A DNA stretch of 64,000 bases from Vibrio rarus (GTDB lineage: Bacteria; Pseudomonadota; Gammaproteobacteria; Enterobacterales; Vibrionaceae): assembly GCF_024347075.1 (NCBI RefSeq), contig NZ_AP024900.1:992001-1056000 (forward strand), given 5' to 3'. The position numbers were made by a program, and so were the translations under genes. Within the stretch, counting starts at the first letter, position 1. Every line of letters starts with the position of its first letter. Below are positions 28,781 through 38,475 of the stretch, piece after piece. A model generated the notes under the pieces. The model did no database searches. It saw only the letters and a program-made list of their open reading frames with translations, and was not told the origin of the DNA.

Positions 28781-31057
28781 TTATAGAGACTCAGTAAACG
28801 TACGAGCAATAACGTCATTTTGTTGCTCAGTAGTTAGAGAGTTAAAACGAACAGCGTAACCCGATACACGGATAGTAAGCTGAGGGTATTTCTCTGGGTG
28901 TTTAACTGCGTCTTGTAGAGTTTCGCGGTTAAGAACGTTAACGTTCAAGTGTTGACCGCCTTCAACAGCAGTTTCATGGTGGAAGTAACCATCCATTAGA
29001 CCAGCAAGGTTAGCACGTTGGCTGCTTTCTTCTTTACCTAGCGCATTTGGTACGATAGAGAAAGTGTAAGAAATACCATCTTGTGCATCAGCAAACGGTA
29101 GTTTACCTACTGAAGTTAGAGATGCTACAGCACCTTTCTCATCGCGACCGTGCATTGGGTTAGCACCAGGAGCGAAAGGAGCACCAGCTTGACGACCGTC
29201 TGGAGTATTACCAGTTTTCTTACCGTATACCACGTTTGAAGTGATAGTAAGAATAGACTGAGTAGGGATAGCATCACGGTAAGTGTTAAGCTTACGGATT
29301 TTGTTCATGAATGTAGTAACAAGTTCAGCTGCGATGTCATCAACGCGAGCGTCGTTGTTACCAAATTTAGGGTAGTCGCCTTCGATTTCGAAGTCTACTG
29401 CTACGCCATTTTCGTCACGAACTGGTTTAACTGTCGCGTATTTGATTGCTGATAGTGAGTCAGCTGCAACAGAAAGACCTGCGATACCACATGCCATAGT
29501 ACGCTTAACGTCACGGTCATGAAGAGCCATAAGAGCGGCTTCATAGCTGTATTTGTCGTGCATGAAGTGGATAGCGTTTAGTGCAGAAACGTAAGTTGTA
29601 GCCAACCAATCCATGAAGTGATCCATGCGATCCATTAAGTCGTCATAATCAAGGATTTCTTCAGTGATCTTAGGCATTGCTGGACCAACTTGAGCTTTAG
29701 ACTTCTCATCAACACCACCGTTGATAGTGTAAAGCATAGTCTTAGCAAGGTTAGCACGAGCGCCGAAGAACTGCATTTGCTTACCAACAACCATTGGAGA
29801 TACACAACAAGCGATTGCGTAATCATCAGACTCAAAGTCAGGACGCATTAGGTCATCGTTTTCGTACTGGATAGAAGAAGTATCGATAGATACTTTAGCA
29901 CAGAAACGTTTGAAACCGTCAGGTAGTTGCTCAGACCAAAGAACAGTGATGTTTGGCTCTGGAGAAGGACCCATAGTGTATAGGCTGTTTAGGAAACGGA
30001 AGTTAGTACGAGTAACTAGAGTACGTCCGTCAAGACCCATACCACCCATTGATTCTGTTGCCCAGATTGGGTCGCCAGAGAACAATTCGTCGTATTCAGG
30101 AGTACGTAGGAAACGAACCATACGTAGCTTCATTACGAAGTGGTCAATCATTTCTTGAGCTTGCGCTTCAGTGATTTTGCCAGCAGCAATGTCACGCTCA
30201 ACGTAGATGTCAAGGAAAGTAGAAGTACGACCAAGAGACATAGCCGCGCCGTTTTGAGATTTAACAGCAGCTAGGTAACCGAAGTAAGTCCATTGGATTG
30301 CTTCTTGTGCAGTTTGTGCAGGCTCAGAGATATCACAGCCGTAAGATGCTGCCATTGCTTTGATTTGACCAAGAGCACGATGTTGCTCAGCAAGTTCTTC
30401 ACGAAGTTGCATAGTCAATTGAAGGTCTTCGCCGTTTTCAAATCTCTCTTGAAGAGAAGTGAATTGAGCTTTTTTGTCCGTCATTAGGAAATCAATACCG
30501 TAAAGAGCGATACGACGGTAATCACCAATGATACGACCACGGCCGTAAGCATCAGGAAGACCCGTTAGAACGCCTGATTTACGACAAGCTAGGATTTCTG
30601 GAGTGTAGATATCGAAAACGCCAGCATTGTGTGTTTTACGGTATTCTGAGTAGATTTTCTTAACTTCAGGATCAAGAACACGGTCGTAAGCTTTACAAGA
30701 GCCTTCGATCATGCGGATGCCGCCGTTAGGGATTAGAGCACGTTTTAGTGGAGCGTCAGTTTGAAGACCTACGATTTTTTCTAGATCTTTATTAATGTAT
30801 CCAGCTTCGTGAGAAGTGATGGTAGAGATAATAGAAGTATCGAAATCTACAGGAGCGTGGGTGCTGTTTTCTTGTTTGATGCCTTCCATAACTTTAGCCC
30901 AAAGCGCATTAGTTGCTTCAGTACCTTCAGTTACTAGAAAAGACTCGTCACCTTCAAATGGTGCGTAGTTCTTTTGGATGAATTCACGAACGTTAACTTC
31001 GGTTTGCCAGTTACCTGCAGCGAAACCTTCCCAAGCTTTAGCAAATTGCTCTGCCAT
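28781..31057 (-). CDS. pflB: Formate C-acetyltransferase (pyruvate formate-lyase)
   Basis: PflB splits pyruvate to acetyl-CoA and formate in anaerobic growth. The protein is 758 aa (E. coli 760). The double-cysteine active site is in [14 protein letters not shown], and the glycyl-radical site is Gly733 in RVSGYAVRF, 25 residues from the C-terminus. The gene lies downstream of a DUF3360 transporter gene on the same strand, where enterobacteria have focA. Its own 362-base leader contains long inverted repeats, and a terminator follows. The codon choice is strongly biased, as for a highly expressed gene. Confidence 0.97.
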   Translation of the reverse strand: MAEQFAKAWEGFAAGNWQTEVNVREFIQKNYAPFEGDESFLVTEGTEATNALWAKVMEGIKQENSTHAPVDFDTSIISTITSHEAGYINKDLEKIVGLQTDAPLKRALIPNGGIRMIEGSCKAYDRVLDPEVKKIYSEYRKTHNAGVFDIYTPEILACRKSGVLTGLPDAYGRGRIIGDYRRIALYGIDFLMTDKKAQFTSLQERFENGEDLQLTMQLREELAEQHRALGQIKAMAASYGCDISEPAQTAQEAIQWTYFGYLAAVKSQNGAAMSLGRTSTFLDIYVERDIAAGKITEAQAQEMIDHFVMKLRMVRFLRTPEYDELFSGDPIWATESMGGMGLDGRTLVTRTNFRFLNSLYTMGPSPEPNITVLWSEQLPDGFKRFCAKVSIDTSSIQYENDDLMRPDFESDDYAIACCVSPMVVGKQMQFFGARANLAKTMLYTINGGVDEKSKAQVGPAMPKITEEILDYDDLMDRMDHFMDWLATTYVSALNAIHFMHDKYSYEAALMALHDRDVKRTMACGIAGLSVAADSLSAIKYATVKPVRDENGVAVDFEIEGDYPKFGNNDARVDDIAAELVTTFMNKIRKLNTYRDAIPTQSILTITSNVVYGKKTGNTPDGRQAGAPFAPGANPMHGRDEKGAVASLTSVGKLPFADAQDGISYTFSIVPNALGKEESSQRANLAGLMDGYFHHETAVEGGQHLNVNVLNRETLQDAVKHPEKYPQLTIRVSGYAVRFNSLTTEQQNDVIARTFTESL

Positions 31058-31419
31058 GATGTACCTACCTTATTAGTAGCAAAAATACGTGCCGTCCGAC
31101 TACCCAAAATTGAGTAGTTAAATGTCACTAGTTAGTGACACAGCACTCTTAAGATTAATAACAATATGGATAAGTTTAGACTTAACCTAACACTTATTCA
31201 TATTGGTACGAATCAACTCTAACACAAGTCAACTCTCAAAAATAATTATAAGTTTTAAACAAAATTAATAAAAGCATTTTTTTGCAATCATTGAATTCGT
31301 TCTAAACAAAAAGGCGAAATTGACAAGCCTTCGAAAATAATTAGTCGATCTTTACTGACTAATCAACTTAAAAATGTAAAGGGCAGTGTCGAAACACTAC
31401 CCTTTAATTTACTTACACG
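31058..31419 (-). promoter_or_regulatory. pflB leader region with two large inverted repeats
   Basis: There is no gene in this gap. A perfect 8-bp inverted repeat (TGTCACTA/TAGTGACA, 31123–31140) lies 66 bases before the pflB ATG. Further out, CAATATGGATAAGT (31162–31175) pairs at 13 of 14 positions with 31192–31205. The far end carries the terminator-like hairpin of the DUF3360 gene. I see no TTGATNNNNATCAA box here. Confidence 0.6.
31378..31404 (-). terminator. Likely terminator after the DUF3360 gene
   Basis: AAAGGGCAGTGT pairs with ACACTACCCTTT around CGAA with one mismatch. On the reverse strand the run after the stem is TTTACATTTTT, so termination may be partial and leave some read-through to pflB. 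Confidence 0.6.
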
Positions 31420-32955
31420 CTATAGAAATGCTTTCAAACCGTATTGTGGTTCAAGCATACCTACTGCCAACATGGCAACCAAACAAATGACAAACACAGA
31501 CACTGGAATGATGATTTTGTCAGCAAATGACAGACGTTCTGCACGCTCTTTATCACCAATGAAGCCATTGTTGTCCAAGAACATAGTCAGAGCCCATGCT
31601 AATACAGGGTTCGTTACGATAGCTGCAAAGATACAGATACCGGCAGCTTGTGAATCTTTAGTTTCACGAACCATTTGCATACCCGCTTCAAGTAGCGGTA
31701 GGAATACACCCACAAGCAGAGCGATACGCATTACTGGAGGCCATACCGCGACATCCATTGGGAAACCAAGAATAGCAACAATAATACACAATACACCAAG
31801 CAAAATTGCACCACCTGGGATAGGGCGTTTAGCAATAGCTGCAGGGATCATGTAAGTACCCCAAGAAGAAGTAATGTTACCACCACCAACAGCAGTACCA
31901 ACCATTTGACGAATAGAACACATAGTCATAGTGTCATCAACGTCCATAAGCACTTTGTCAGTGTTTTTAGGGTAGTTCAGTTCTTGGAAGATACGGTGAC
32001 CTAGGAAATCAGGAGACCACATTGCAACAGCAAGAATAGCAAAAGGTAAAGAGGCAATAAATTGTTGAACACCAGGAAGGCCAAGATGCCAACCTTGCTC
32101 TGTGCTACCCCACCAATAAACAGGGTTAAGATTTGGAATGCCCATTTGTGTTTCAAAGGTAAGGTCAAAACCTGCGCCTAAGCCTAGAGCGATGATCAAA
32201 CCTGCAATGGCACACACAGGAATTGCCAACCAACGCATGCCGATTTTAGCAAGGTAAGCATAGATAGCGATATTGATACCCAGTACCACTAAACCAATGT
32301 AACCCAGGCTACCGGCGGCAACATCAGCAGATTGAAGACCTACAGCCCAAGATTGGATATCACCAATTTGACTCACGGTGCCGGTAAAGCCGAGGAACAT
32401 TAATAATCCCCCTGCGGTCCCTTCCGAGGTGAGGTTAACCAGTTTGGACCCCCCTTTAAAGAAACTCAGTAGTAAACCGAAGATACCGATTAAAATCGCC
32501 AGTGCTAGAGGGTGTGCGCCAGCAAGTGCAATAGAACCAATTAATGGAATCATTGGACCGTGGTTACCGGCTAAGTTTGCTTTAGGGTTTACAAAGCCAG
32601 AAGCAAGAACACAGAAAAGAAGTGCAGGGATTAGCATTTCAACACGAGCCACTTCGATAGCAAACTCTTTACCTAAGTGAATGCCATGAGCTTGAGATAA
32701 ACCATCAGCCCAAGACATCATCACTGCAGAATACATTGCAATAATACCAATGGTTCCCGCCAGCGCTGGAACTAAATCTTCAAGCTCAAATCGAAAATCA
32801 CGACCAGGAAGGTTTAGCCCAAAACGGCGAGGCTTCATTATTTGAAGCTCATGATCTAAATAATCAGAACGACTGGCGAATTCTGAAGCGGGTTTGTGCA
32901 ATTCAGAATAGCTTTTTTCACTCTCTGACTGCGTGTTGTTGACATCGTCGGACAT
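31420..32955 (-). CDS. DUF3360 family multi-pass membrane protein, putative anion/organic acid transporter
   Basis: This 511-aa protein has a hydrophilic N-terminus (1–60) and about 12–14 membrane segments. It resembles the DUF3360 family, largely known from vibrios, and its overall look (paired repeats, AGNHGPMIPLIGSIALAGAHPLA, TSEGTAGGLLMFLGFTG, GTAVGGGNITSSWGTYMIP) recalls the UraA/SulP transporter fold. I cannot name a substrate. It lies just upstream of pflB on the same strand, the position of the formate channel gene focA in enterobacteria, and an FNR-like box lies 200 bases ahead of it. Transport of a fermentation acid is therefore a reasonable inference only. Confidence 0.75.
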   Translation of the reverse strand: MSDDVNNTQSESEKSYSELHKPASEFASRSDYLDHELQIMKPRRFGLNLPGRDFRFELEDLVPALAGTIGIIAMYSAVMMSWADGLSQAHGIHLGKEFAIEVARVEMLIPALLFCVLASGFVNPKANLAGNHGPMIPLIGSIALAGAHPLALAILIGIFGLLLSFFKGGSKLVNLTSEGTAGGLLMFLGFTGTVSQIGDIQSWAVGLQSADVAAGSLGYIGLVVLGINIAIYAYLAKIGMRWLAIPVCAIAGLIIALGLGAGFDLTFETQMGIPNLNPVYWWGSTEQGWHLGLPGVQQFIASLPFAILAVAMWSPDFLGHRIFQELNYPKNTDKVLMDVDDTMTMCSIRQMVGTAVGGGNITSSWGTYMIPAAIAKRPIPGGAILLGVLCIIVAILGFPMDVAVWPPVMRIALLVGVFLPLLEAGMQMVRETKDSQAAGICIFAAIVTNPVLAWALTMFLDNNGFIGDKERAERLSFADKIIIPVSVFVICLVAMLAVGMLEPQYGLKAFL

Positions 32956-33157
32956 AAAATCCCCGTTAACTAAAAGGTAGAAATAAATCTAGGTTATTTG
33001 ATCTGTTCGCGAAATTTTGTTTCACGACGTAATAATTTCGCATATTTTTCGAAATGTAGCACGTCGTTTCCGGAACAATTTTAGGCGAAAATTTGAAAAA
33101 TACTTATCAAATTTGAATCTGTGTGCCGGAGTGTAACAAGGTGGCAACTTAGAACAA

Positions 33158-33171
33158 TTGATCTCGATCAG
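33158..33171 (-). promoter_or_regulatory. FNR-like box upstream of the DUF3360–pflB genes
   Basis: TTGATCTCGATCAG matches nine of ten fixed positions of TTGATNNNNATCAA. It is about 203 bases before the DUF3360 start and 400 bases before the ABC operon. Anaerobic activation of the DUF3360/pfl side is the more likely role. Confidence 0.5.
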
Positions 33172-33494
33172 TTAATGAAAATTACTGAAACAAAATTTGT
33201 ATGAGTAATTAGCTAAACGTAAATGGCTAGTAAGGCTTGTTATATCAATGGGGTTAATGCTTATTGTCACAGTGAGTTTGACTTATCAGTATTGCTCAGC
33301 GTGCGCGAAGCAAGCAATAGCAAAGTAATGTTGTGATTTTGTAAAAATACAATGTAATTAATGTTGTTTTACGTTACATTGAGTACCCGATAAGATGCTG
33401 CTTATTGAACGTTTTTTCGCCTAATATAATGCAGGATGTATATATAGGCGGTTATTGTGACTATTTATACCTAGAGAAGCTGGGGATTAGGTGA

Positions 33495-33513
33495 TTGCTA
33501 AACGTTTTAGCAA
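33495..33513. promoter_or_regulatory. Palindrome upstream of the amino acid ABC operon
   Basis: TTGCTAAACGTTTTAGCAA consists of perfect 8-base arms around CGT. It ends 58 bases before the first gene and could be an operator or a 5'-leader hairpin; no T run follows. Confidence 0.45.
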
Positions 33514-33571
33514 GTGATACCTTTCTCTCATAAACACAGCCTGACTCTAGGATTACAGGGAGAGCAAGTGC

Positions 33572-34342
33572 ATGGCGGCAATACCCGCACTAACGATTAA
33601 TAATCTGCATAAAACCTTCGGGCAGAATCAAGTTCTGAAAGGGATATCTTTAGAAGCTCACAAAGGTGATGTGATTTCTATCATTGGCAGTTCAGGCTCA
33701 GGAAAAAGTACTTTTCTTCGTTGTATCAATTTACTGGAAACGCCGACTCAGGGTGAAATTTGGGTAAATGGTGAACTGATTGAGATGAAAAATAATCGTC
33801 TTGGTGAGCAACTGCCCTCTAATGCAAAACAGGTACAACGCATTCGCTCAAGATTAGCGATGGTATTTCAAGGCTTTAATTTATGGTCGCACTTGACAGT
33901 ATTAGAAAATGTCATAGAAGCACCTGTGCATGTCTTGGGTGTGCCGAAAGCCCAAGCCATTGAAAAAGCAAAAAAACTGCTACAAAAAGTGGGGCTTTAC
34001 GAGCGCAAAGATTATTACCCAGGTCATCTTTCTGGTGGTCAACAACAACGTGCTGCTATCGCCCGTGCATTGGCGGTAGACCCAGAAGTCATGCTGTTTG
34101 ATGAACCCACTTCCGCTTTGGATCCAGAGCTGGTAGGGGAGGTACTTGGCGTGATGCGAGATCTTGCTGAAGAAGGTCGAACCATGCTTGTGGTGACCCA
34201 TGAAATGGCCTTTGCTAAAGATGTCTCTAACCACGTAATGTTCTTACATCAAGGTCTTGTTGAAGAGCAAGGGGACCCTGCTAAGCTGTTTAGCAATCCA
34301 GAATCGGAACGACTAAAGCAATTTATTTCATCTATTTACTAA
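33572..34342 (+). CDS. Polar amino acid ABC transporter, ATPase subunit (HisP/ArtP type)
   Basis: The ATPase subunit of a histidine/arginine-type importer, 256 aa. Walker A is GSSGSGKST near residue 38, the signature is LSGGQQQRAAIARAL, Walker B is VMLFDEPTSALDP and the switch histidine is in VVTHEM. The insertion NNRLGEQLPSNAKQVQRIRSRLAMVFQGFNLWSHLTVLENVIE matches the HisP subgroup. It is the first gene of a four-gene operon ordered ATPase, binding protein, permease, permease; HisP usually comes last in enterobacteria. Confidence 0.92.
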   Translation: MAAIPALTINNLHKTFGQNQVLKGISLEAHKGDVISIIGSSGSGKSTFLRCINLLETPTQGEIWVNGELIEMKNNRLGEQLPSNAKQVQRIRSRLAMVFQGFNLWSHLTVLENVIEAPVHVLGVPKAQAIEKAKKLLQKVGLYERKDYYPGHLSGGQQQRAAIARALAVDPEVMLFDEPTSALDPELVGEVLGVMRDLAEEGRTMLVVTHEMAFAKDVSNHVMFLHQGLVEEQGDPAKLFSNPESERLKQFISSIY

Positions 34343-34420
34343 ACGAAGTGCTCTTAAAGCACTCATTGTAATGCTACAAATAAACACAACAGAAAAAACT
34401 ACAATCACAGGAGTATGGAT

Positions 34421-35197
34421 ATGAAGAAGTGGTTAATCGCCGTAACGTTAGCAGCAACAGCTATGTCTGGCTTAGCTCAAGCGAAAGAATGGAAACAAGT
34501 ACGTTTTGGCATTGAAGGGGCTTACCCTCCTTTTAGTAAAACAGAAACAGATGGCTCTTTAAGTGGCTTTGATGTGGATATGGCGCATGCTCTATGTAAA
34601 GAGATGCAAGTGAAATGTGTCCTTGTCGCTCAAGATTGGGATGGCATGATTCCTTCTCTTTTAGCGCGTAAATATGATGCTATTATTGCGGCCATGTCAA
34701 TTACGCAAGAGCGTAGAAAAAAAGTAGACTTTACTAATAAATACGCACTCGTTCCAAACAAATTTATTGCTAAAAAAGGCGCTAACTTAGAATTTACTAA
34801 AGCGGGGCTTAAAGGCGTTAAAATCGGTGTACAGCGTGCAACTACCCACGATAAGTACCTAACAGATAACTATGGCGGGGAAGTTGAAATTGTACGCTAC
34901 GGTTCTTTTGATGAGGCTTATCTTGATCTAGCTAATGGCCGTATTTCTGCGGTATTAGGTGATGCATCAGCACTGGAAGAAGGTGTACTAAACTCAGCTA
35001 ACGGTAATCAATATGAATTTGTTGGCCCGTCGCTAACGGATCCTAAGTGGTTTGGTGATGGTTTTGGTATCGCAACTCGTAAGCAAGATAAAGATCTTAC
35101 TGAAAAACTGAACGCGGCTATTTTAGCATTGCGTGCTCAGGGCGTTTACAAAAACATTCAAGATAAATACTTTGATTACGATGTCTATGGCGACTAA
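34421..35197 (+). CDS. Periplasmic polar amino acid-binding protein (HisJ/LAO type)
   Basis: The substrate-binding protein of the importer, 258 aa, SBP_bac_3 family. The signal peptide MKKWLIAVTLAATAMSGLAQA is followed by mature EWKQVRFGIEGAYPPFSKTE; GFDVDMAHALCKEM and IIAAMSITQERRKKVDFTNKY are typical for the lysine/arginine/ornithine–histidine group. A conserved cysteine pair (Cys in ALCKEMQVKCV) fits the HisJ disulfide. I chose ATG 34421 because AGGAG lies 7 bases ahead; the ATG two codons earlier is too close to it. Confidence 0.92.
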   Translation: MKKWLIAVTLAATAMSGLAQAKEWKQVRFGIEGAYPPFSKTETDGSLSGFDVDMAHALCKEMQVKCVLVAQDWDGMIPSLLARKYDAIIAAMSITQERRKKVDFTNKYALVPNKFIAKKGANLEFTKAGLKGVKIGVQRATTHDKYLTDNYGGEVEIVRYGSFDEAYLDLANGRISAVLGDASALEEGVLNSANGNQYEFVGPSLTDPKWFGDGFGIATRKQDKDLTEKLNAAILALRAQGVYKNIQDKYFDYDVYGD

Positions 35198-35216
35198 GCC
35201 AACTCTTTGACATTAA

Positions 35217-35245
35217 ACAGCCTGAGGAAAGTTTTCTCAGGCTGT
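35217..35245 (+). promoter_or_regulatory. Intercistronic hairpin after the binding-protein gene
   Basis: ACAGCCTGAG and CTCAGGCTGT form a perfect 10-bp stem extendable to 14 with one G-T pair. No U-run follows, so a 3'-end stabilising or processing structure is more likely than a full terminator. A second inverted repeat, ATAATGCTTT / AAAGCATTAT, lies at 35264–35294. Confidence 0.6.
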
Positions 35246-35355
35246 ATTGCATCAATTTTACTCATAATGCTTTATTAAAATAGGAAAGCATTATGAACAA
35301 AACAGTGCCATAAGGCAGAACGATAAGATCGCCATGACAGAGTTAAAAAACGATT

Positions 35356-36096
35356 ATGTTTGATTTACAAGGGTATGAAGCCTCCCTTTTAAGTGGTGCG
35401 TGGCTGACGCTACAGGTGGCGCTCCTTTCGCTAGTGCTTGCCGTCATACTGGGTATGTTGGGTGCGCTAGCTAAGCTCTCAACGTACCGAGTGTTACGTG
35501 GTGTAGCAACACTATATACAACCATTATTCGTGGTATTCCTGATTTGGTATTAATGATGCTCATATTTTTTGGTGGGCAGATCCTTCTTAATAACAGTTT
35601 GTATGGCATTAATGAGTGGATAAATAATTACCTTTCGGCCAGCGATCCTAGCCATGAATGGGTATCATACTTACCCGACTATATCGATGTCAGTCCTTTC
35701 ACTGCGGGTATCTTAACCATTGGTTTTATTTTTGGTGCGTATATGGCGGAAACATTCCGTGGCGCTATTATGGCCGTGGACAGTGGGGAATTAGAAGCGG
35801 GTAAAGCGTATGGTATGAGCCCTACTTTGGCGTTTCGTCGTATTCTACTCCCGCAAATGATCAGGCACGCGTTACCGGGGTTTGGTAATAACTGGTTAGT
35901 TCTGCTTAAAACCACCGCTTTGGTGTCCATTATTGGACTGGAAGATATGGTGCGTGTCAGTTCTTTGGCAGCCGGTACTACAAAAATGCCATTTACCTTT
36001 TATATGGCAGTTTCCATTATCTTTTTAGTGTTTACCGCAGTTTCTACAGGCTTGTTGAAACTCGTTGAACGTAAATTCAGTATTCAAGCGAGGTAA
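35356..36096 (+). CDS. Polar amino acid ABC transporter permease (HisQ type)
   Basis: An inner-membrane permease of 246 aa with about five helices. It opens MFDLQGYEASLLSGAWLTLQVA, and the EAA loop that docks the ATPase is ELEAGKAYGMSPTLAFRRILLPQ (about residues 150–175). Length and motifs fit HisQ/ArtQ. It follows the binding-protein gene after a 158-base spacer with two hairpins, so permease expression is probably lower than that of the binding protein. Confidence 0.92.
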   Translation: MFDLQGYEASLLSGAWLTLQVALLSLVLAVILGMLGALAKLSTYRVLRGVATLYTTIIRGIPDLVLMMLIFFGGQILLNNSLYGINEWINNYLSASDPSHEWVSYLPDYIDVSPFTAGILTIGFIFGAYMAETFRGAIMAVDSGELEAGKAYGMSPTLAFRRILLPQMIRHALPGFGNNWLVLLKTTALVSIIGLEDMVRVSSLAAGTTKMPFTFYMAVSIIFLVFTAVSTGLLKLVERKFSIQAR

Positions 36097-36098
36097 GC

Positions 36099-36782
36099 AT
36101 GGATTTTTCGATTATCCTCGATAGTATTGATGTGTATATAGAGGGTCTATATACCACGGCTTGGTTAGTGGCGTTATCACTTATTGTTGGTATTTGCATC
36201 GCCATTCCATTAGCCATTGCACGAAACAGTAAAAACTGGCTTCTAGTGGCACCCAGTTGGTCTTATATTTACTTCTTTCGTGGTACGCCACTGCTGGTTC
36301 AGTTGTATCTTATCTATTACGGGATGGACCAATTCTACCCAGTAAAAGACACCATGTGGGAAAACGCTTGGTTTTGTGCTTTAGTGGCATTTATTTTAAA
36401 CACTTCAGCCTATACCTCTGAAATTATTCGCGGTGCGATCAATGGCTTACCTAAAGGTGAGGTGGAAGCAGCCAAAGCGTATGGCATGAGTCCTTTTACG
36501 ACCTATCGACGTATTATTTTACCAAGTGCTTTGCGTCGCGCTCTTCCTGCCTACAGTAATGAAGTGATTTTTATGCTACACGGTTCTGCAGTAGCAGGGA
36601 TTATCACCATTTTGGACTTAACCGGTGCCGCACGTTTGGTGAACTCACGATACTATGCGCCATTTGAGTCATTCTTAACCGCTGGCTTATTTTATATGTG
36701 TCTCAGTTTCCTCATTCTATTTACCTTTAAACGGGCTGAGAAACGTTTCTTAGCCTATTTACGGCCTTTAGAAAGCAAGTAA
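36099..36782 (+). CDS. Polar amino acid ABC transporter permease (HisM type)
   Basis: The second permease, 227 aa, begins two bases after the first. The N-terminal half reads MDFSIILDSIDVYIEGLYTTAWLVALSLIVG and RGTPLLVQLYLIYYGM; the EAA loop is EVEAAKAYGMSPFTTYRRIILP near residue 130. It should form a heterodimer with the HisQ-type protein. Last gene of the operon; a strong terminator follows. Confidence 0.92.
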   Translation: MDFSIILDSIDVYIEGLYTTAWLVALSLIVGICIAIPLAIARNSKNWLLVAPSWSYIYFFRGTPLLVQLYLIYYGMDQFYPVKDTMWENAWFCALVAFILNTSAYTSEIIRGAINGLPKGEVEAAKAYGMSPFTTYRRIILPSALRRALPAYSNEVIFMLHGSAVAGIITILDLTGAARLVNSRYYAPFESFLTAGLFYMCLSFLILFTFKRAEKRFLAYLRPLESK

Positions 36783-36792
36783 ATCGAGTGGA

Positions 36793-36826
36793 AAAAAACC
36801 GAATCAGTAATGATTCGGTTTTTTTA
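36793..36826. terminator. Bidirectional terminator between the ABC operon and xthA
   Basis: AAAACCGAATCA pairs perfectly with TGATTCGGTTTT around GTAA (12 bp), with A and T runs on either side. Confidence 0.93.
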
Positions 36827-36845
36827 TAAGGGTTCTTGATAGGTA

Positions 36846-37658
36846 TTAAATGGTCTGAAATGTTGCCCAAATAGGGGCATGATCTGACGGTTTTTCTATA
36901 CCGCGCAATTCGTAATCAATATCAGACTCAACACATTTTTCCGCTAAACCGCCTGTGGCAAGTATCACATCAATACGTAGCCCGCGATTATCTGGAAAGC
37001 CCTTTGAGCGATAATCAAACCAAGAAAAACGGTCATTCACATCTGGATGAAGTTTACGGAAAGTATCTTCAAATCCCCAGTCCATGAGCGTTTTTAGCCA
37101 TTGACGCTCTTCTGGTTGAAATGAGCATTTCCCCGATTTTAACCAACGTTTACGGTTAGGTTCACCAATACCAATATCCAAATCGATAGGGCTAATATTG
37201 ATGTCGCCCATCACCACTATTTGTTGCTCATTGTTGTGATGTTCAGTGAGGTAGCCCATAAGATCCGTATAAAATTGACGTTTATAAGGGTACTTAGTTT
37301 CATGGGCGATGTTATCCCCTTGGGGAAAGTAACCATTGAGTATAGTGACTGGCTGTCCTTGTTCATCTTCAATGGTGCACATGATCATGCGCTTCTGATG
37401 TTCATCATTGTCGCTAGGGAAGCCTTTTTGCACTGATATAGGCTCTTTTTTACACAGTAAAGCGACCCCATAATGTGCTTTTTGCCCGTGGTGGTATACT
37501 TTGTAACCCATAGATTCGACCGCTTCTACAGGAAAGGCTTCATCGTGAACTTTAATTTCTTGTAAGCCAATAACGTCAGGTTGATGTTTATCAATGATGG
37601 CTTGCAGTTGATGAAGGCGGGCGCGCAAGCCATTAATATTAAAGCTAATTATTTTCAT
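36846..37658 (-). CDS. xthA: Exodeoxyribonuclease III
   Basis: XthA is the main AP endonuclease and 3'-phosphatase/exonuclease in base excision repair. The protein is 270 aa (E. coli 268). Catalytic signatures of the EEP fold are present: FNINGLRAR (Asn7), GLQEIKV (Glu34), [16 protein letters not shown] (metal/active-site Asp and Asn), [10 protein letters not shown] and the terminal [11 protein letters not shown] (catalytic Asp–His). The gene stands alone on the reverse strand. Confidence 0.95.
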   Translation of the reverse strand: MKIISFNINGLRARLHQLQAIIDKHQPDVIGLQEIKVHDEAFPVEAVESMGYKVYHHGQKAHYGVALLCKKEPISVQKGFPSDNDEHQKRMIMCTIEDEQGQPVTILNGYFPQGDNIAHETKYPYKRQFYTDLMGYLTEHHNNEQQIVVMGDINISPIDLDIGIGEPNRKRWLKSGKCSFQPEERQWLKTLMDWGFEDTFRKLHPDVNDRFSWFDYRSKGFPDNRGLRIDVILATGGLAEKCVESDIDYELRGIEKPSDHAPIWATFQTI

Positions 37659-37738
37659 TGTTTATAAATACCTAGTTCATTTCCAATAGTAGGACAGCCA
37701 AAACTCCCCGTAGCACTTAGGGGCTGCGTGATTTACGC

Positions 37739-37918
37739 TTACTTACTATGATGTTGTTTTTTACTGATGAGATCGGCTTTCACCAACTCTAATGCAGATA
37801 ATGCCGTATCAATATCCACCTTGTTTGATTCAAGCAAATAAATGAGATCCACCGCCAATTTTATGTCATCTGGGGCGGTCTCTAATGGAGAATTCTCTGA
37901 AGAGGAGGGCTTAGTCAT
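37739..37918 (-). CDS. ybaM: YbaM family small protein (DUF2496)
   Basis: A 59-aa gene below most length cut-offs. The core [21 protein letters not shown] (residues 15 onward) followed by [12 protein letters not shown] matches E. coli YbaM (APDDVKLAVDLI…). Its ATG overlaps the priC stop codon (TAATG), the same coupling seen for priC–ybaM in E. coli. Helical throughout; function unknown. Confidence 0.88.
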   Translation of the reverse strand: MTKPSSSENSPLETAPDDIKLAVDLIYLLESNKVDIDTALSALELVKADLISKKQHHSK

Positions 37919-38466
37919 TATTGATGTCGCTCCCTAAAGGTGATTTGTTTTTCGATTTTTATAATGGCATCTCGGCAACGTTGTAGCCTTTGTTCTGCGG
38001 TAATCAGTGACTGCTGAGCTTGCCCTTGATTGAATCCGGTGGCGCTGTCTAAGGCATGTTGACGGTCGATAACCATTTCCATTAACTGACGTTCCCACTC
38101 TTTGTGTTTCGCCAGATCTTGATAGATGGCATTGATGGGTTTTCTATAAAAACTTTTGTGCTTTGGTTCGTCTTTTCTAAAATGAGCCGTGGATAATTCA
38201 CGAGTAATGGCACTTATCTGAGCCAAAAGGCGTTCAGATAAGTAGGTGGCTCGCTCTGTGCTGAGCAAGCCATGTTGTTGCTCTCGCATAATGGCTTGGT
38301 AGGTATTGCTGGCTTCTTTGACGCAAGGGGACAGCAACTTCGCACGGCAGGTAAACAAACTGCTATCAAATAGCGCTTGATGGTGCTCTCCGCGCTGTTT
38401 ATCGAGTTGCTCCGCACTGTGCGCCATTTGCGCTAGCTTCTCTTTTAATTGAGAAAATCGATTCAT
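37918..38466 (-). CDS. priC: Primosomal replication protein PriC
   Basis: PriC helps reload DnaB at stalled forks. The protein is 182 aa, helical and basic, with the family pattern of [28 protein letters not shown] in the N-half, [16 protein letters not shown] in the middle, and [17 protein letters not shown] plus [15 protein letters not shown] at the C-end. Sequence similarity within PriC is low, so the tight link with ybaM downstream is useful support. Confidence 0.85.
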   Translation of the reverse strand: MNRFSQLKEKLAQMAHSAEQLDKQRGEHHQALFDSSLFTCRAKLLSPCVKEASNTYQAIMREQQHGLLSTERATYLSERLLAQISAITRELSTAHFRKDEPKHKSFYRKPINAIYQDLAKHKEWERQLMEMVIDRQHALDSATGFNQGQAQQSLITAEQRLQRCRDAIIKIEKQITFRERHQ

Positions 38467-38475
38467 TTTTTTCCC

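Larger units (their letters stand above)
32956..33571. other. 616-base divergent promoter region
   Basis: There is no open frame worth calling. This AT-rich gap separates the DUF3360 gene from the amino acid importer operon. It contains the FNR-like box at 33158 and a palindrome at 33495, both listed separately. The rest shows no clear structure to me. Confidence 0.6.
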
